Shown: positions 57,103 to 64,000 of the stretch, in pieces
Layout: the number at the start of each line of letters is the position of its first letter
Position numbering within the stretch: position 1 is the stretch's first letter
DNA from: Arcobacteraceae bacterium
GTDB taxonomy: Bacteria; Campylobacterota; Campylobacteria; Campylobacterales; Arcobacteraceae
NCBI GenBank assembly: GCA_021107755.1
Contig: JAIOSF010000014.1
Location: forward strand, 1-64,000
DNA length: 64,000 bases
Direction: 5' to 3'
Program-made: the position numbers and the translations under genes
Notes under the pieces: generated by a model
What the model was told of the DNA's origin: nothing
What the model saw: the letters and a program-made list of their open reading frames with translations, nothing else
Database searches by the model: none

Positions 57103-57855
57103 ATGTTAAAACATAGAGTTATACCTTGTGTCCTCTTAAAAGATTGGCAACTTGTCAAAAGTATCCAGTTTGGTTCATTTAGAACTATAGGTCATCCCAC
57201 TTCAACTGCAAGAATTTATAATTCAAGAGATGTTGATGAACTTATTGTATTAGATATTGATGCTAGTTTAAAAAATGATGAGATTAATACAGAGATTATA
57301 ACAGATATTGCAGATGAATGTTTTATGCCTCTAACCATAGGTGGAGGGATAAATTCAATTGAAGATATTTATAAAGTACTCAAAGCAGGTGCAGATAAAG
57401 TTTCTATAAATACTAAAGCTATAGAAGATAAAGAATTTATCAAAAAAGCCAGCACAATTTTTGGTTCACAATGTATTGTCTGTTCAATAGATGTAAAAAA
57501 ACATAACAATCAATATAAAGTATATAGCAGAAAAAATGGTATTTTAGATATTGATCCTTTAGAACTTGCCATAGAATATGAAAAATATGGTGCAGGTGAA
57601 ATATTATTAACCTCTGTTAATAATGATGGAACAACAAATGGATACGATTTGGAGCTCTTGCAATATTTCCAAAAAAAAGTTACTATACCTATTATTATTA
57701 ATGGTGGGGCTGGTATTCCGCAACATTGTGTTGAAGCTATTCAAAATGGTGCTGATGCTGTAGCTGCTGCATATATTTTTCACTTTTCACAATATACACC
57801 AAACGATATTAAGCAAGAGATGCATCATAATAATATTGATGTAAGAATCTTATAG
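57103..57855 (+). CDS. hisF: HisF-like protein of the sugar module
   Basis: A 250-residue TIM-barrel related to HisF. The segment that carries the first catalytic Asp of HisF (CLDVKDG) reads CVLLKDW, with Leu in place of that Asp, while the second is kept in [17 protein letters not shown] and the second phosphate-binding loop [10 protein letters not shown] are present. Loss of the Asp suggests it is not a histidine enzyme but a channel partner of HisH for the amidotransferase, as HisF2 is for WbpG. Follows HisH by 3 nt. Confidence 0.85.
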   Translation: MLKHRVIPCVLLKDWQLVKSIQFGSFRTIGHPTSTARIYNSRDVDELIVLDIDASLKNDEINTEIITDIADECFMPLTIGGGINSIEDIYKVLKAGADKVSINTKAIEDKEFIKKASTIFGSQCIVCSIDVKKHNNQYKVYSRKNGILDIDPLELAIEYEKYGAGEILLTSVNNDGTTNGYDLELLQYFQKKVTIPIIINGGAGIPQHCVEAIQNGADAVAAAYIFHFSQYTPNDIKQEMHHNNIDVRIL

Positions 57856-57871
57856 AATAAAGGATATCATC

Positions 57872-59152
57872 ATGGCTAATAAAAATATTTTTTTACGTTC
57901 CAATCGTCTATACTTTGAACCATTAGAAGAAAAACATCTTACACCTAGTTATATAAGTTGGCTTAATGGTTCAAAAACAACACAATATAATTCCCATGGT
58001 GTTTTTCCAAATACCAAACAAAAAACGCTACGATATATAGAAAGTATTCAAAATGATTCAAGCACTATTGTTTTGGCAATAATTGAACAACTTACTGATA
58101 CTCATATAGGAAATATCGCTATCCAATATATTGATTTTTCAAATTCAACTTGTGAAATATCTATAATGATTGGGGATAGAAACTATTGGTCTCATGGCTA
58201 TGGATATGAGGCTTTTCATAGGATTATACAACATTGTTTTAACAAATTAAATCTTAACAAAATTTCAATTGGTACAACAAGTGATAATATCAGTATGCAA
58301 AATGTTGCCAAAAAATTAGGTATGACACAAGAAGGAACTCGACGATCAGAGATTAAAAGAGATTCGCAATACTTCGATATCTATTTATACGGTTTACTCA
58401 AAGATGAATATAAGATTCCAAAACAAAAAATAGTAGCTTCTATTGAAGCAAGAATGACTTCAAGTAGACTACCTGGAAAAGTATTAAAATTAATAAATAA
58501 TATTCCTGCTTTAGAACTTATGGTAAAAAGAGTTTTAAGAGCTGAAAAACTTGATGAAGTTATAATTGCAACAACAACCAATGAAGAAGATGCTCCTATT
58601 ATAAAATGGTGTGAACAAAATAAAATAAAATATTTTAGAGGAAGTGAAGAAAATGTGTATGAAAGAGTACTAAATACTCATATTACAAATAATACAGATA
58701 TTATAGTAGAACTAACAGGAGATTGCCCTCTTCTTGATCCGGTATTAATTGATGAAGCTATTGAGTGCTACTTAAATAATAAGTATGAATATGTATCAAA
58801 TTGTATTGAAGAAAGTTATCCCTTAGGGATGGCTGTTGAAGTGTTTTCTTTAGAAGCTTTGAAAACGATTGCCGACAATAGAGAACTAAGTATTATAGAT
58901 AAAGAACATGTATCTCCATTTTTTTATACCTCTAATCAATATAAAATATTTAATATCACTGCCCCTAATAATCTAACCTTTCCAGAATTATCAGTGACAC
59001 TTGATACACAAGAAGACTTTGTAGTAATAGAAAAAATTGATCAATGCTTTGACAATAATAATTACACAATAAAAGATATTATTAATATAGCTAAAAAAAA
59101 TCCGAAATGGATATCAATAAATACAAATATTCATCGTAAAGGATTAGAATGA
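57872..59152 (+). CDS. GNAT acetyltransferase-SpsF cytidylyltransferase fusion
   Basis: A 426-residue two-domain protein. Residues about 1-180 form a RimJ/PseH-like GNAT N-acyltransferase (EISIMIGDRNYWSHGYGYEA, VAKKLGMTQEGTRR). Residues about 188-426 form an SpsF/NeuA-type cytidylyltransferase starting with the nucleotide loop IEARMTSSRLPGK and containing ELTGDCPLLDP and PLGMAVEVFS. It would N-acylate a sugar and activate it with CTP. Activity order and substrate are unknown. The fusion differs from pseH and pseF, which are also present, so it probably serves another sugar. Confidence 0.84.
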   Translation: MANKNIFLRSNRLYFEPLEEKHLTPSYISWLNGSKTTQYNSHGVFPNTKQKTLRYIESIQNDSSTIVLAIIEQLTDTHIGNIAIQYIDFSNSTCEISIMIGDRNYWSHGYGYEAFHRIIQHCFNKLNLNKISIGTTSDNISMQNVAKKLGMTQEGTRRSEIKRDSQYFDIYLYGLLKDEYKIPKQKIVASIEARMTSSRLPGKVLKLINNIPALELMVKRVLRAEKLDEVIIATTTNEEDAPIIKWCEQNKIKYFRGSEENVYERVLNTHITNNTDIIVELTGDCPLLDPVLIDEAIECYLNNKYEYVSNCIEESYPLGMAVEVFSLEALKTIADNRELSIIDKEHVSPFFYTSNQYKIFNITAPNNLTFPELSVTLDTQEDFVVIEKIDQCFDNNNYTIKDIINIAKKNPKWISINTNIHRKGLE

Positions 59153-60129
59153 CGCTTAATGTTGCGTTAATAGGATTGGGAAATATCTCTTTACTATTTG
59201 ATGATGAAATAAATACAAAAACTGTTTTATCTCATGCAAAAGCTTTATATAAAAATAAACATTTTCATTTAAAATATTGCGTTGATATTAATACTAACAA
59301 TGAATCAAAACTTAGAAATTTTTTTCCTAAAGTACTTTTTTATACTAATGTTTTGGAGCTTTTAAAACAAACGGATATTGATATAATTGTCCTTGCAACA
59401 CCAACATCTACACATTTTGATATACTTACTAAACTAAAGAACCATCCAAGTATTAAATACTTTTTAGTGGAAAAGCCATTATTTGATACACATAATAGTT
59501 TAGATTCTATTGATGAAAAGATTGCCAATAAACTCATTATTAATTATATTAGAATTTTTGAACCAAATATTCAAGAATTTAAAAATAAAATCCAAAATAA
59601 ACAATTTGGCACTCCACAAAGAATAGTTTTAACATACACAAAAGGGACTAAAAATAATGGTTCTCATTTTATAAGTCTCATTAACTTTTTATTCTCAAAT
59701 CCAAAAATTGATAATTTAAATATTTTATCTATACAAGATGGTTTACAAAATGATCCAACACTAGATATTATAGCCTATATGAATTATGAAAATAAAGAAA
59801 CTCCTTTGTATTTAATTGGATTAGATCATAACAAATATAGTGTTTTTGATATAGATTTCTATTTTGAAAATGGAAAAGTTCGTATTGAAGATACCGAGCA
59901 AAATATGTTGATATCAAATGCTATTCAAGATGAAACTTATACTACATATACTACTTTAAAAAAGTCTAACAATATAAAACTAGATTTTGATAGAATTATG
60001 AAATATCCATATGAATATATTTACAATATTATTAACAATAATATCTCCCCTATTAATTTTATTGAGCATGAGAAAAAAAATATACAGTTTTATAATAAAC
60101 TAGAAAGAAAGGAGTTCTTTAATGAATAG
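59149..60129 (+). CDS. Gfo/Idh/MocA-type sugar dehydrogenase
   Basis: A 326-residue oxidoreductase. The Rossmann loop is NVALIGLGNISLLF and the second strand has CVDINTNN; LATPTSTHFD and FLVEKPLFDT (the EKP motif with the catalytic Lys) are present. The C-terminal domain is divergent from inositol or glucose-fructose oxidoreductases. It lies 4 nt inside the 3' end of the fusion gene and overlaps the aminotransferase by 8 nt. It probably oxidises a sugar before transamination; its substrate is not known. Confidence 0.84.
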   Translation: MTLNVALIGLGNISLLFDDEINTKTVLSHAKALYKNKHFHLKYCVDINTNNESKLRNFFPKVLFYTNVLELLKQTDIDIIVLATPTSTHFDILTKLKNHPSIKYFLVEKPLFDTHNSLDSIDEKIANKLIINYIRIFEPNIQEFKNKIQNKQFGTPQRIVLTYTKGTKNNGSHFISLINFLFSNPKIDNLNILSIQDGLQNDPTLDIIAYMNYENKETPLYLIGLDHNKYSVFDIDFYFENGKVRIEDTEQNMLISNAIQDETYTTYTTLKKSNNIKLDFDRIMKYPYEYIYNIINNNISPINFIEHEKKNIQFYNKLERKEFFNE

Positions 60130-61411
60130 ATTAGCTATCAACGGTGGAACAAAAGTCAGAACTAAAAAATTTCCTAAATATAATTCTATAGGACAAAATG
60201 AGATAAATGCAGTAACTGAAGTGATGAGAAATGGTACATTATCAAAATTTATTGGTGCTTGGTGTGAAGATTTTTATGGAGGGGAAAAGGTACAAGAGTT
60301 TGAAAAACTTTGGAGTGAAAAATTTGATGCAAAACATACTATTAGTGTAAATTCAAATAGCTCTGGTATTGTTGCCGCATTAGGTGCTTGTGGAATTGGA
60401 TTAGGTGATGAAGTTATAGTAAGTCCTTACTCTATGTCTATCTCTGCTACGGCACCTCTTGTTTACAATGCTACTCCTGTCTTTTGTGATCTTAACACAG
60501 ATAACTATGGCTTTGATTTGAAACATTTAAAAAGTTTAATCAGTGAAAATACAAAAGCTATAATCGTTGTACATATATTTGGAATACCTTCAGATATGGA
60601 TGAAATTCTTAAAATTGCCAAAGAACACAATCTCTATGTTATTGAAGATTGTGCTCAAGCACCACTTGCCATTTATAAAGGGAAAAAAGTAGGAACTTTA
60701 GGGGATATTGGAATTTTTAGTCTTAACTACCACAAACATATTCATACAGGTGAAGGTGGAATGTGTACAACAAATAATGATAAACTTGCAAATAAATTAC
60801 AACTAATAAGAAATCATGCAGAGTCAGTTGTTGAAGCAAAAGGGGAAAGTGACCTTGTAAATATGCTAGGATTTAATTTTAGAATCACTGAAATACAAGC
60901 TGCTATTGGTATTGAACAACTTAAAAAACTTGATGATGAAGTAAAAATCCGTCAAAAATATGCAAAAATGTATGATGAAGCACTCAGAAAATATCCATTT
61001 ATTAAAGTTAATAACCTTCAAGATAGACAAAGTGCACACTATATACAAGTATTTGAATTTGATCCGAAATTAGCTGGAATTAGTAGAGAACAATTCATTA
61101 AGGCTGTACATGCCGAACTTGAACCAGTTGAAGGGAGAGAAAAGGAAGGGGTTCCTATTTATGGAGGTTATGTGAAGCCTGTGTATCTACTCCCAATATT
61201 TCAGCAAAAGCAAGTATATAACAAACAAAACTTTTGTTTTAAGGATACAATAAGCTACCAAAAAGGGATATGTCCAAATGTTGAAAAGCTCTATACTGAA
61301 ACAATATGGGAACATGATTTAACAAGATCTCCACTTCGTGAAGAAGATATAAAAGATGTAATTTTAGCTTATACAAAAGTTTGTGATAATATTAATGAGC
61401 TTAAAAAATAG
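60122..61411 (+). CDS. DegT/DnrJ/StrS-type aminotransferase
   Basis: A 429-residue PLP-dependent sugar aminotransferase. Motifs: NSNSSGIVAALGACGIGLGD, VIEDCAQAPLAIYKG and the PLP-Lys segment SLNYHKHIHTGEGGM. At 429 residues it is longer than PseC (375) and has an extra C-terminal loop (about 340-390, YGGYVKPVYLLPIFQQKQ), as in StsC/AHBA-synthase-like members. With the dehydrogenase upstream it forms the oxidise-then-aminate pair common in amino-sugar pathways. The product is unknown. Confidence 0.86.
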   Translation: MNRLAINGGTKVRTKKFPKYNSIGQNEINAVTEVMRNGTLSKFIGAWCEDFYGGEKVQEFEKLWSEKFDAKHTISVNSNSSGIVAALGACGIGLGDEVIVSPYSMSISATAPLVYNATPVFCDLNTDNYGFDLKHLKSLISENTKAIIVVHIFGIPSDMDEILKIAKEHNLYVIEDCAQAPLAIYKGKKVGTLGDIGIFSLNYHKHIHTGEGGMCTTNNDKLANKLQLIRNHAESVVEAKGESDLVNMLGFNFRITEIQAAIGIEQLKKLDDEVKIRQKYAKMYDEALRKYPFIKVNNLQDRQSAHYIQVFEFDPKLAGISREQFIKAVHAELEPVEGREKEGVPIYGGYVKPVYLLPIFQQKQVYNKQNFCFKDTISYQKGICPNVEKLYTETIWEHDLTRSPLREEDIKDVILAYTKVCDNINELKK

Positions 61412-62339
61412 ACTCTTAATATTTGCAAATGACGCAGCTAGTGCAAGTGTAACTTTAGCTTATGCTTATCTCTATAAAAATCAATATAGGGAAGTATTAG
61501 CCTTCCCTAAAGATGTAATTGCTAAAAATATTTATAAAGAGTATATCCCCTCTTGTATTTGCGAGCAAAATATAACTTTTGAAGATACTGATACTATTAT
61601 CACGGGAACATCTGGTATTGATCCATCTTACGAAATGAATGCTATTGTCAATGCTAAAAAACATAACGTAGCTAAAGTTATCGTAATAGTTGATAACACA
61701 ATTCATTTTGATATGCGATTTTTATATAAAGATACTATAATACCTGAACAATATATACCTGATGAAATTTGGATATTTCAAAAAAACTTTATCTCTAATA
61801 TTGAATATTTAAATAAAAAATTTATATATACTGATGATATTTATACTAAATTTTTAAATACTATTTTTAACAAAAAGAAACCACAAATAGTTCATCCTTT
61901 TATAAAAAAAAATAAAAATAACTATTTAGTGATACTTACAGAGTATATTTATGATTTTTATAGACTCAAATATGGGTTTAATGAATATGACATGCTAGAA
62001 CATATCTTAGAAGAGATAGATAACTCCATGTTAAATATTCCAATTTTTTTAAAACTGCACCCTAAAGAACATAGCAATAAGTTCAATATTCTTCTAAGAA
62101 AATATTCTCATATTGATATTATAAATGATTCATGTAATATACAAGAATTAATTTATTATTCTAAAGTTGTTTTTGGAATTAACTCCTCTGTATTTAAAGA
62201 GTGTAAATCATTTCAAAAAGCAACCTATAGTATTCAAATCGATTCAAAAGAAGTTATTTATCCAACTTATTTAAATTCAGAATCTGTAATAAGTACAAAG
62301 AAACAACTTTTATCAACCTTAAAAAAACACTTTTATTAA
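61395..62339 (+). CDS. Putative GT-B-fold glycosyltransferase of the locus
   Basis: A protein of about 314 residues starting MSLKNRLLIFANDAASASV. The C-terminal part has IFLKLHPKEHSNKF and a Ser/Thr-rich segment IQELIYYSKVVFGINSSVFKE, typical of CDP-glycerol/polysialyl/Kdo-transferase-like GT-B folds where HPKE binds the nucleotide phosphate. The N-terminal half is uncharacterised (VTGTSGID-like TITGTSGIDPSYEM). I chose ATG 61395 over the GTG at 61383; both overlap the aminotransferase gene. I recognise no named family, so transfer of the locus sugar is only inferred. Confidence 0.55.
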   Translation: MSLKNRLLIFANDAASASVTLAYAYLYKNQYREVLAFPKDVIAKNIYKEYIPSCICEQNITFEDTDTIITGTSGIDPSYEMNAIVNAKKHNVAKVIVIVDNTIHFDMRFLYKDTIIPEQYIPDEIWIFQKNFISNIEYLNKKFIYTDDIYTKFLNTIFNKKKPQIVHPFIKKNKNNYLVILTEYIYDFYRLKYGFNEYDMLEHILEEIDNSMLNIPIFLKLHPKEHSNKFNILLRKYSHIDIINDSCNIQELIYYSKVVFGINSSVFKECKSFQKATYSIQIDSKEVIYPTYLNSESVISTKKQLLSTLKKHFY

Positions 62340-62344
62340 TAGTT

Positions 62345-64000
62345 TCATCTTTCGCTCACTGCATTTTTCATATCTCTAAATACCGCAATAAGCCCTTTTG
62401 CCCAATAATCTTTTAGTAAAGATAAATTTTCATTTGAGTGTAACTCTCTTTGTGTTAAATTTATTGTAAAATTTATGTAACTATCAACTAAGTGAGTGTA
62501 ATCTAAGAATATTTGCCCAAATACATTAATTGATAACTCTTTAGATTTTTCTAAAATCCATATCATTAAATCAAGTTTTTTAGTAAGGAAGTCATCTCGT
62601 GAAGTTATCTTTTGCTTTTGAAATTTTTTTGCTCTTTGTATAATAGACGTTAAAATTTTTATATCTTTTTTATAACAATCGGTTTCTAATACTTTTGATA
62701 TATTATCGAAATTACTTATTAAATCAATACCTTTACTATCAAGTTTTTCTGAAAGTTCTATAAACTCATCTTCAGTCATAGGTTTTAATCCATCTATATA
62801 AACACCATCTGATAAGTTGTATGCTTCATATTTCAAATATGGTTTCATATTTTCTATTATTACATCGTAATTCTTTCTAAAACTTATGAGTGACCTGTTT
62901 GTTTTAACTGTATCTCGTAAATTACCTTTAACTTCTAAGATATCTTCTCTTGATATAATATCTTCTCTTTTATTCTCAATCTCTAATACTTCTGTTTGCA
63001 TATAAGCACTATCACTACTATATCTTGCACCTGTTTCTTGATTAAATGCAGCATCATTCCCAATTGTAAATAACTTTTTTCCACCTAGATGAGCCATTAC
63101 ATGAAAAGAAAATGTTCCTACATTTGGGACACTTCCCAAACATCCAATATCTTTATTAATTGTTGTAAACTGACTAACATAATAGTGTAATTTTCTTTCT
63201 CTTAAAACATCCATTACATCAGGATGTTGCTGGGATAAAAGAATAATCACACTATTATTTAAATATTCAGGATCTTCTGTTGTTAAAAAATCTGCACATA
63301 AATGGGATGGATCTATAGAAAAAATTACATCTGGAACTATATTATACTTCTCAAGTTTTCTTACGATAACATCAACACAAGCTATAATATATTTATCCTG
63401 ATATTTTCTAATTAACTCTATATAAGTATCAACAGATGGACCTGCACTCACTAAAAGTATCTCTTTAGATTCAAAAATATCTTTTTTGTGTATATCATGA
63501 ACTACTAAGAACCTATCTTTACTTCTTATAAAACTAACTGTTCTTTTAACATTTTCAATAATTGCACTATAAGGGAAAGCTCCCGCATAATTATTTTCAC
63601 AAAATTCTACTAATTGTGTCTTAATATAATCCAAGTTTTGTAATAAAGTATAATGCTTAATATTATAGTTCATATAACTATGACAATGATAAAAACCACT
63701 AAATACTTGTTCTCTTTCCATAGTATCATCACTGACACTTAAAAAAAGTGTTCTATTACCTTCTTCAAATATGCTGTAATCCATTGTGAATAATGATAGT
63801 CTAAAAATTTCTAGTTCAGGTTCAATTATTAAAGTAGTATAGGATTGTATTTTTTTTTCAATCTCTTGAATATGATATCCAAGTCCTACACCTATATATG
63901 CAAATTTCATTATTTTTTGAAACTCAACATTTTCTAAATCAACCTTTTCATTAATAAAGTCAACAACAGGTAATACTTCACCTAAACCATAAGGCATAGA
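62345..64000 (-). CDS. Maf-type flagellin glycosylation protein, N-terminus cut by window
   Basis: A motility accessory factor (DUF115/MptE-like) of which about 551 C-terminal residues are visible; the frame remains open beyond 64000, and full-length Maf proteins are roughly 600-700. The nucleotide-binding core is ILLVSAGPSVDTYIEL with VIFSIDPSHLCAD, and CLGSVPNVGTFSFHVMAHLG and TIGNDAAFNQETGARYS also match the family. Maf proteins are thought to transfer pseudaminic or legionaminic acid to flagellin. Its position at the end of the pse locus, convergent with a 5-nt gap, supports that role. Confidence 0.85.
   Translation of the reverse strand, partial: SMPYGLGEVLPVVDFINEKVDLENVEFQKIMKFAYIGVGLGYHIQEIEKKIQSYTTLIIEPELEIFRLSLFTMDYSIFEEGNRTLFLSVSDDTMEREQVFSGFYHCHSYMNYNIKHYTLLQNLDYIKTQLVEFCENNYAGAFPYSAIIENVKRTVSFIRSKDRFLVVHDIHKKDIFESKEILLVSAGPSVDTYIELIRKYQDKYIIACVDVIVRKLEKYNIVPDVIFSIDPSHLCADFLTTEDPEYLNNSVIILLSQQHPDVMDVLRERKLHYYVSQFTTINKDIGCLGSVPNVGTFSFHVMAHLGGKKLFTIGNDAAFNQETGARYSSDSAYMQTEVLEIENKREDIISREDILEVKGNLRDTVKTNRSLISFRKNYDVIIENMKPYLKYEAYNLSDGVYIDGLKPMTEDEFIELSEKLDSKGIDLISNFDNISKVLETDCYKKDIKILTSIIQRAKKFQKQKITSRDDFLTKKLDLMIWILEKSKELSINVFGQIFLDYTHLVDSYINFTINLTQRELHSNENLSLLKDYWAKGLIAVFRDMKNAVSER

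Noticed and set aside
57103-57855. HisF/HisH genes as the histidine pathway copies
   Set aside because: hisG lies alone near 24 kb, and these copies sit beside a sugar amidotransferase, with Asp-to-Leu replacement in the HisF active site.

Overview
The window is AT-rich, gene-dense chromosomal DNA from a Campylobacterota (epsilonproteobacterial) bacterium, most likely an Arcobacteraceae member. The evidence is the very low GC, frequent TTG and GTG starts, short coupled operons, a short-form HisG, a compact RNase R, Campylobacterota-type MCPs, and a complete pseudaminic acid cluster ending beside a Maf-type flagellin glycosylation gene. The genus is inferred from gene style, not from a database match. 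I see no tRNA, rRNA, CRISPR array or prophage inside the window. A textbook rRNA-type promoter with a boxA-like leader fires leftward out of the left edge.

Layout. 1-5.9 kb: argD, a TolC-like protein, a MidA-type methyltransferase, thiS and a Cys-type formate dehydrogenase in one rightward run. 5.9-8.9 kb (minus): dprA, a divergent polysaccharide deacetylase, ilvC. 9.0-11.2 kb: RNase R and a TrxC-type thioredoxin. 11.2-15.6 kb (minus): a chemoreceptor, a small secreted protein, and two exported rhodaneses, one fused to a metallo-beta-lactamase fold lacking metal ligands. 15.8-20.7 kb: holA, rpsF-ssb-rpsR, typA, a YchJ homologue that seems to use a non-standard start, and an RRM protein. A 326-bp gap follows, holding a terminator and a MITE-like element with perfect 39-bp inverted repeats. 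21.0-25.9 kb: YfgM-like, BamB-like, a tyrosine recombinase, coaX, hisG, a methyltransferase and a probable SspB-like ClpXP adaptor. 25.9-33.0 kb: mainly minus-strand housekeeping genes (gpsA, gatB, a SurA-like chaperone, dCMP deaminase, RlmI-like, purT). 33.0-45.7 kb: tatA-argS, gatC-tgt-mscS (minus), a ctp protease, purC-purS-purQ, plsC, crcB, and rsfS-nadD-yaaA (minus). 45.8-49.0 kb: lpxR, a HAD phosphatase, a divergent receiver-like/XRE regulator pair with two palindromes, hemJ.

The most distinctive region is 49.0-64 kb. A promoter at 49039-49068 drives pseB-pseC-pseF-pseG-pseH-pseI, all six steps from UDP-GlcNAc to CMP-pseudaminic acid. A second module follows, with its own -10 box: a zinc-ribbon methyltransferase; a WbpG/PseA-type amidotransferase with dedicated HisH- and HisF-like partners (probably adding an acetamidino group); a GNAT-SpsF cytidylyltransferase fusion; a Gfo/Idh/MocA dehydrogenase; a DegT-type aminotransferase; and an uncharacterised GT-B-like protein. 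A convergent Maf gene, cut by the right edge, closes the locus. Together these suggest flagellin glycosylation with a modified pseudaminic acid plus possibly a second, uncharacterised CMP-activated sugar.
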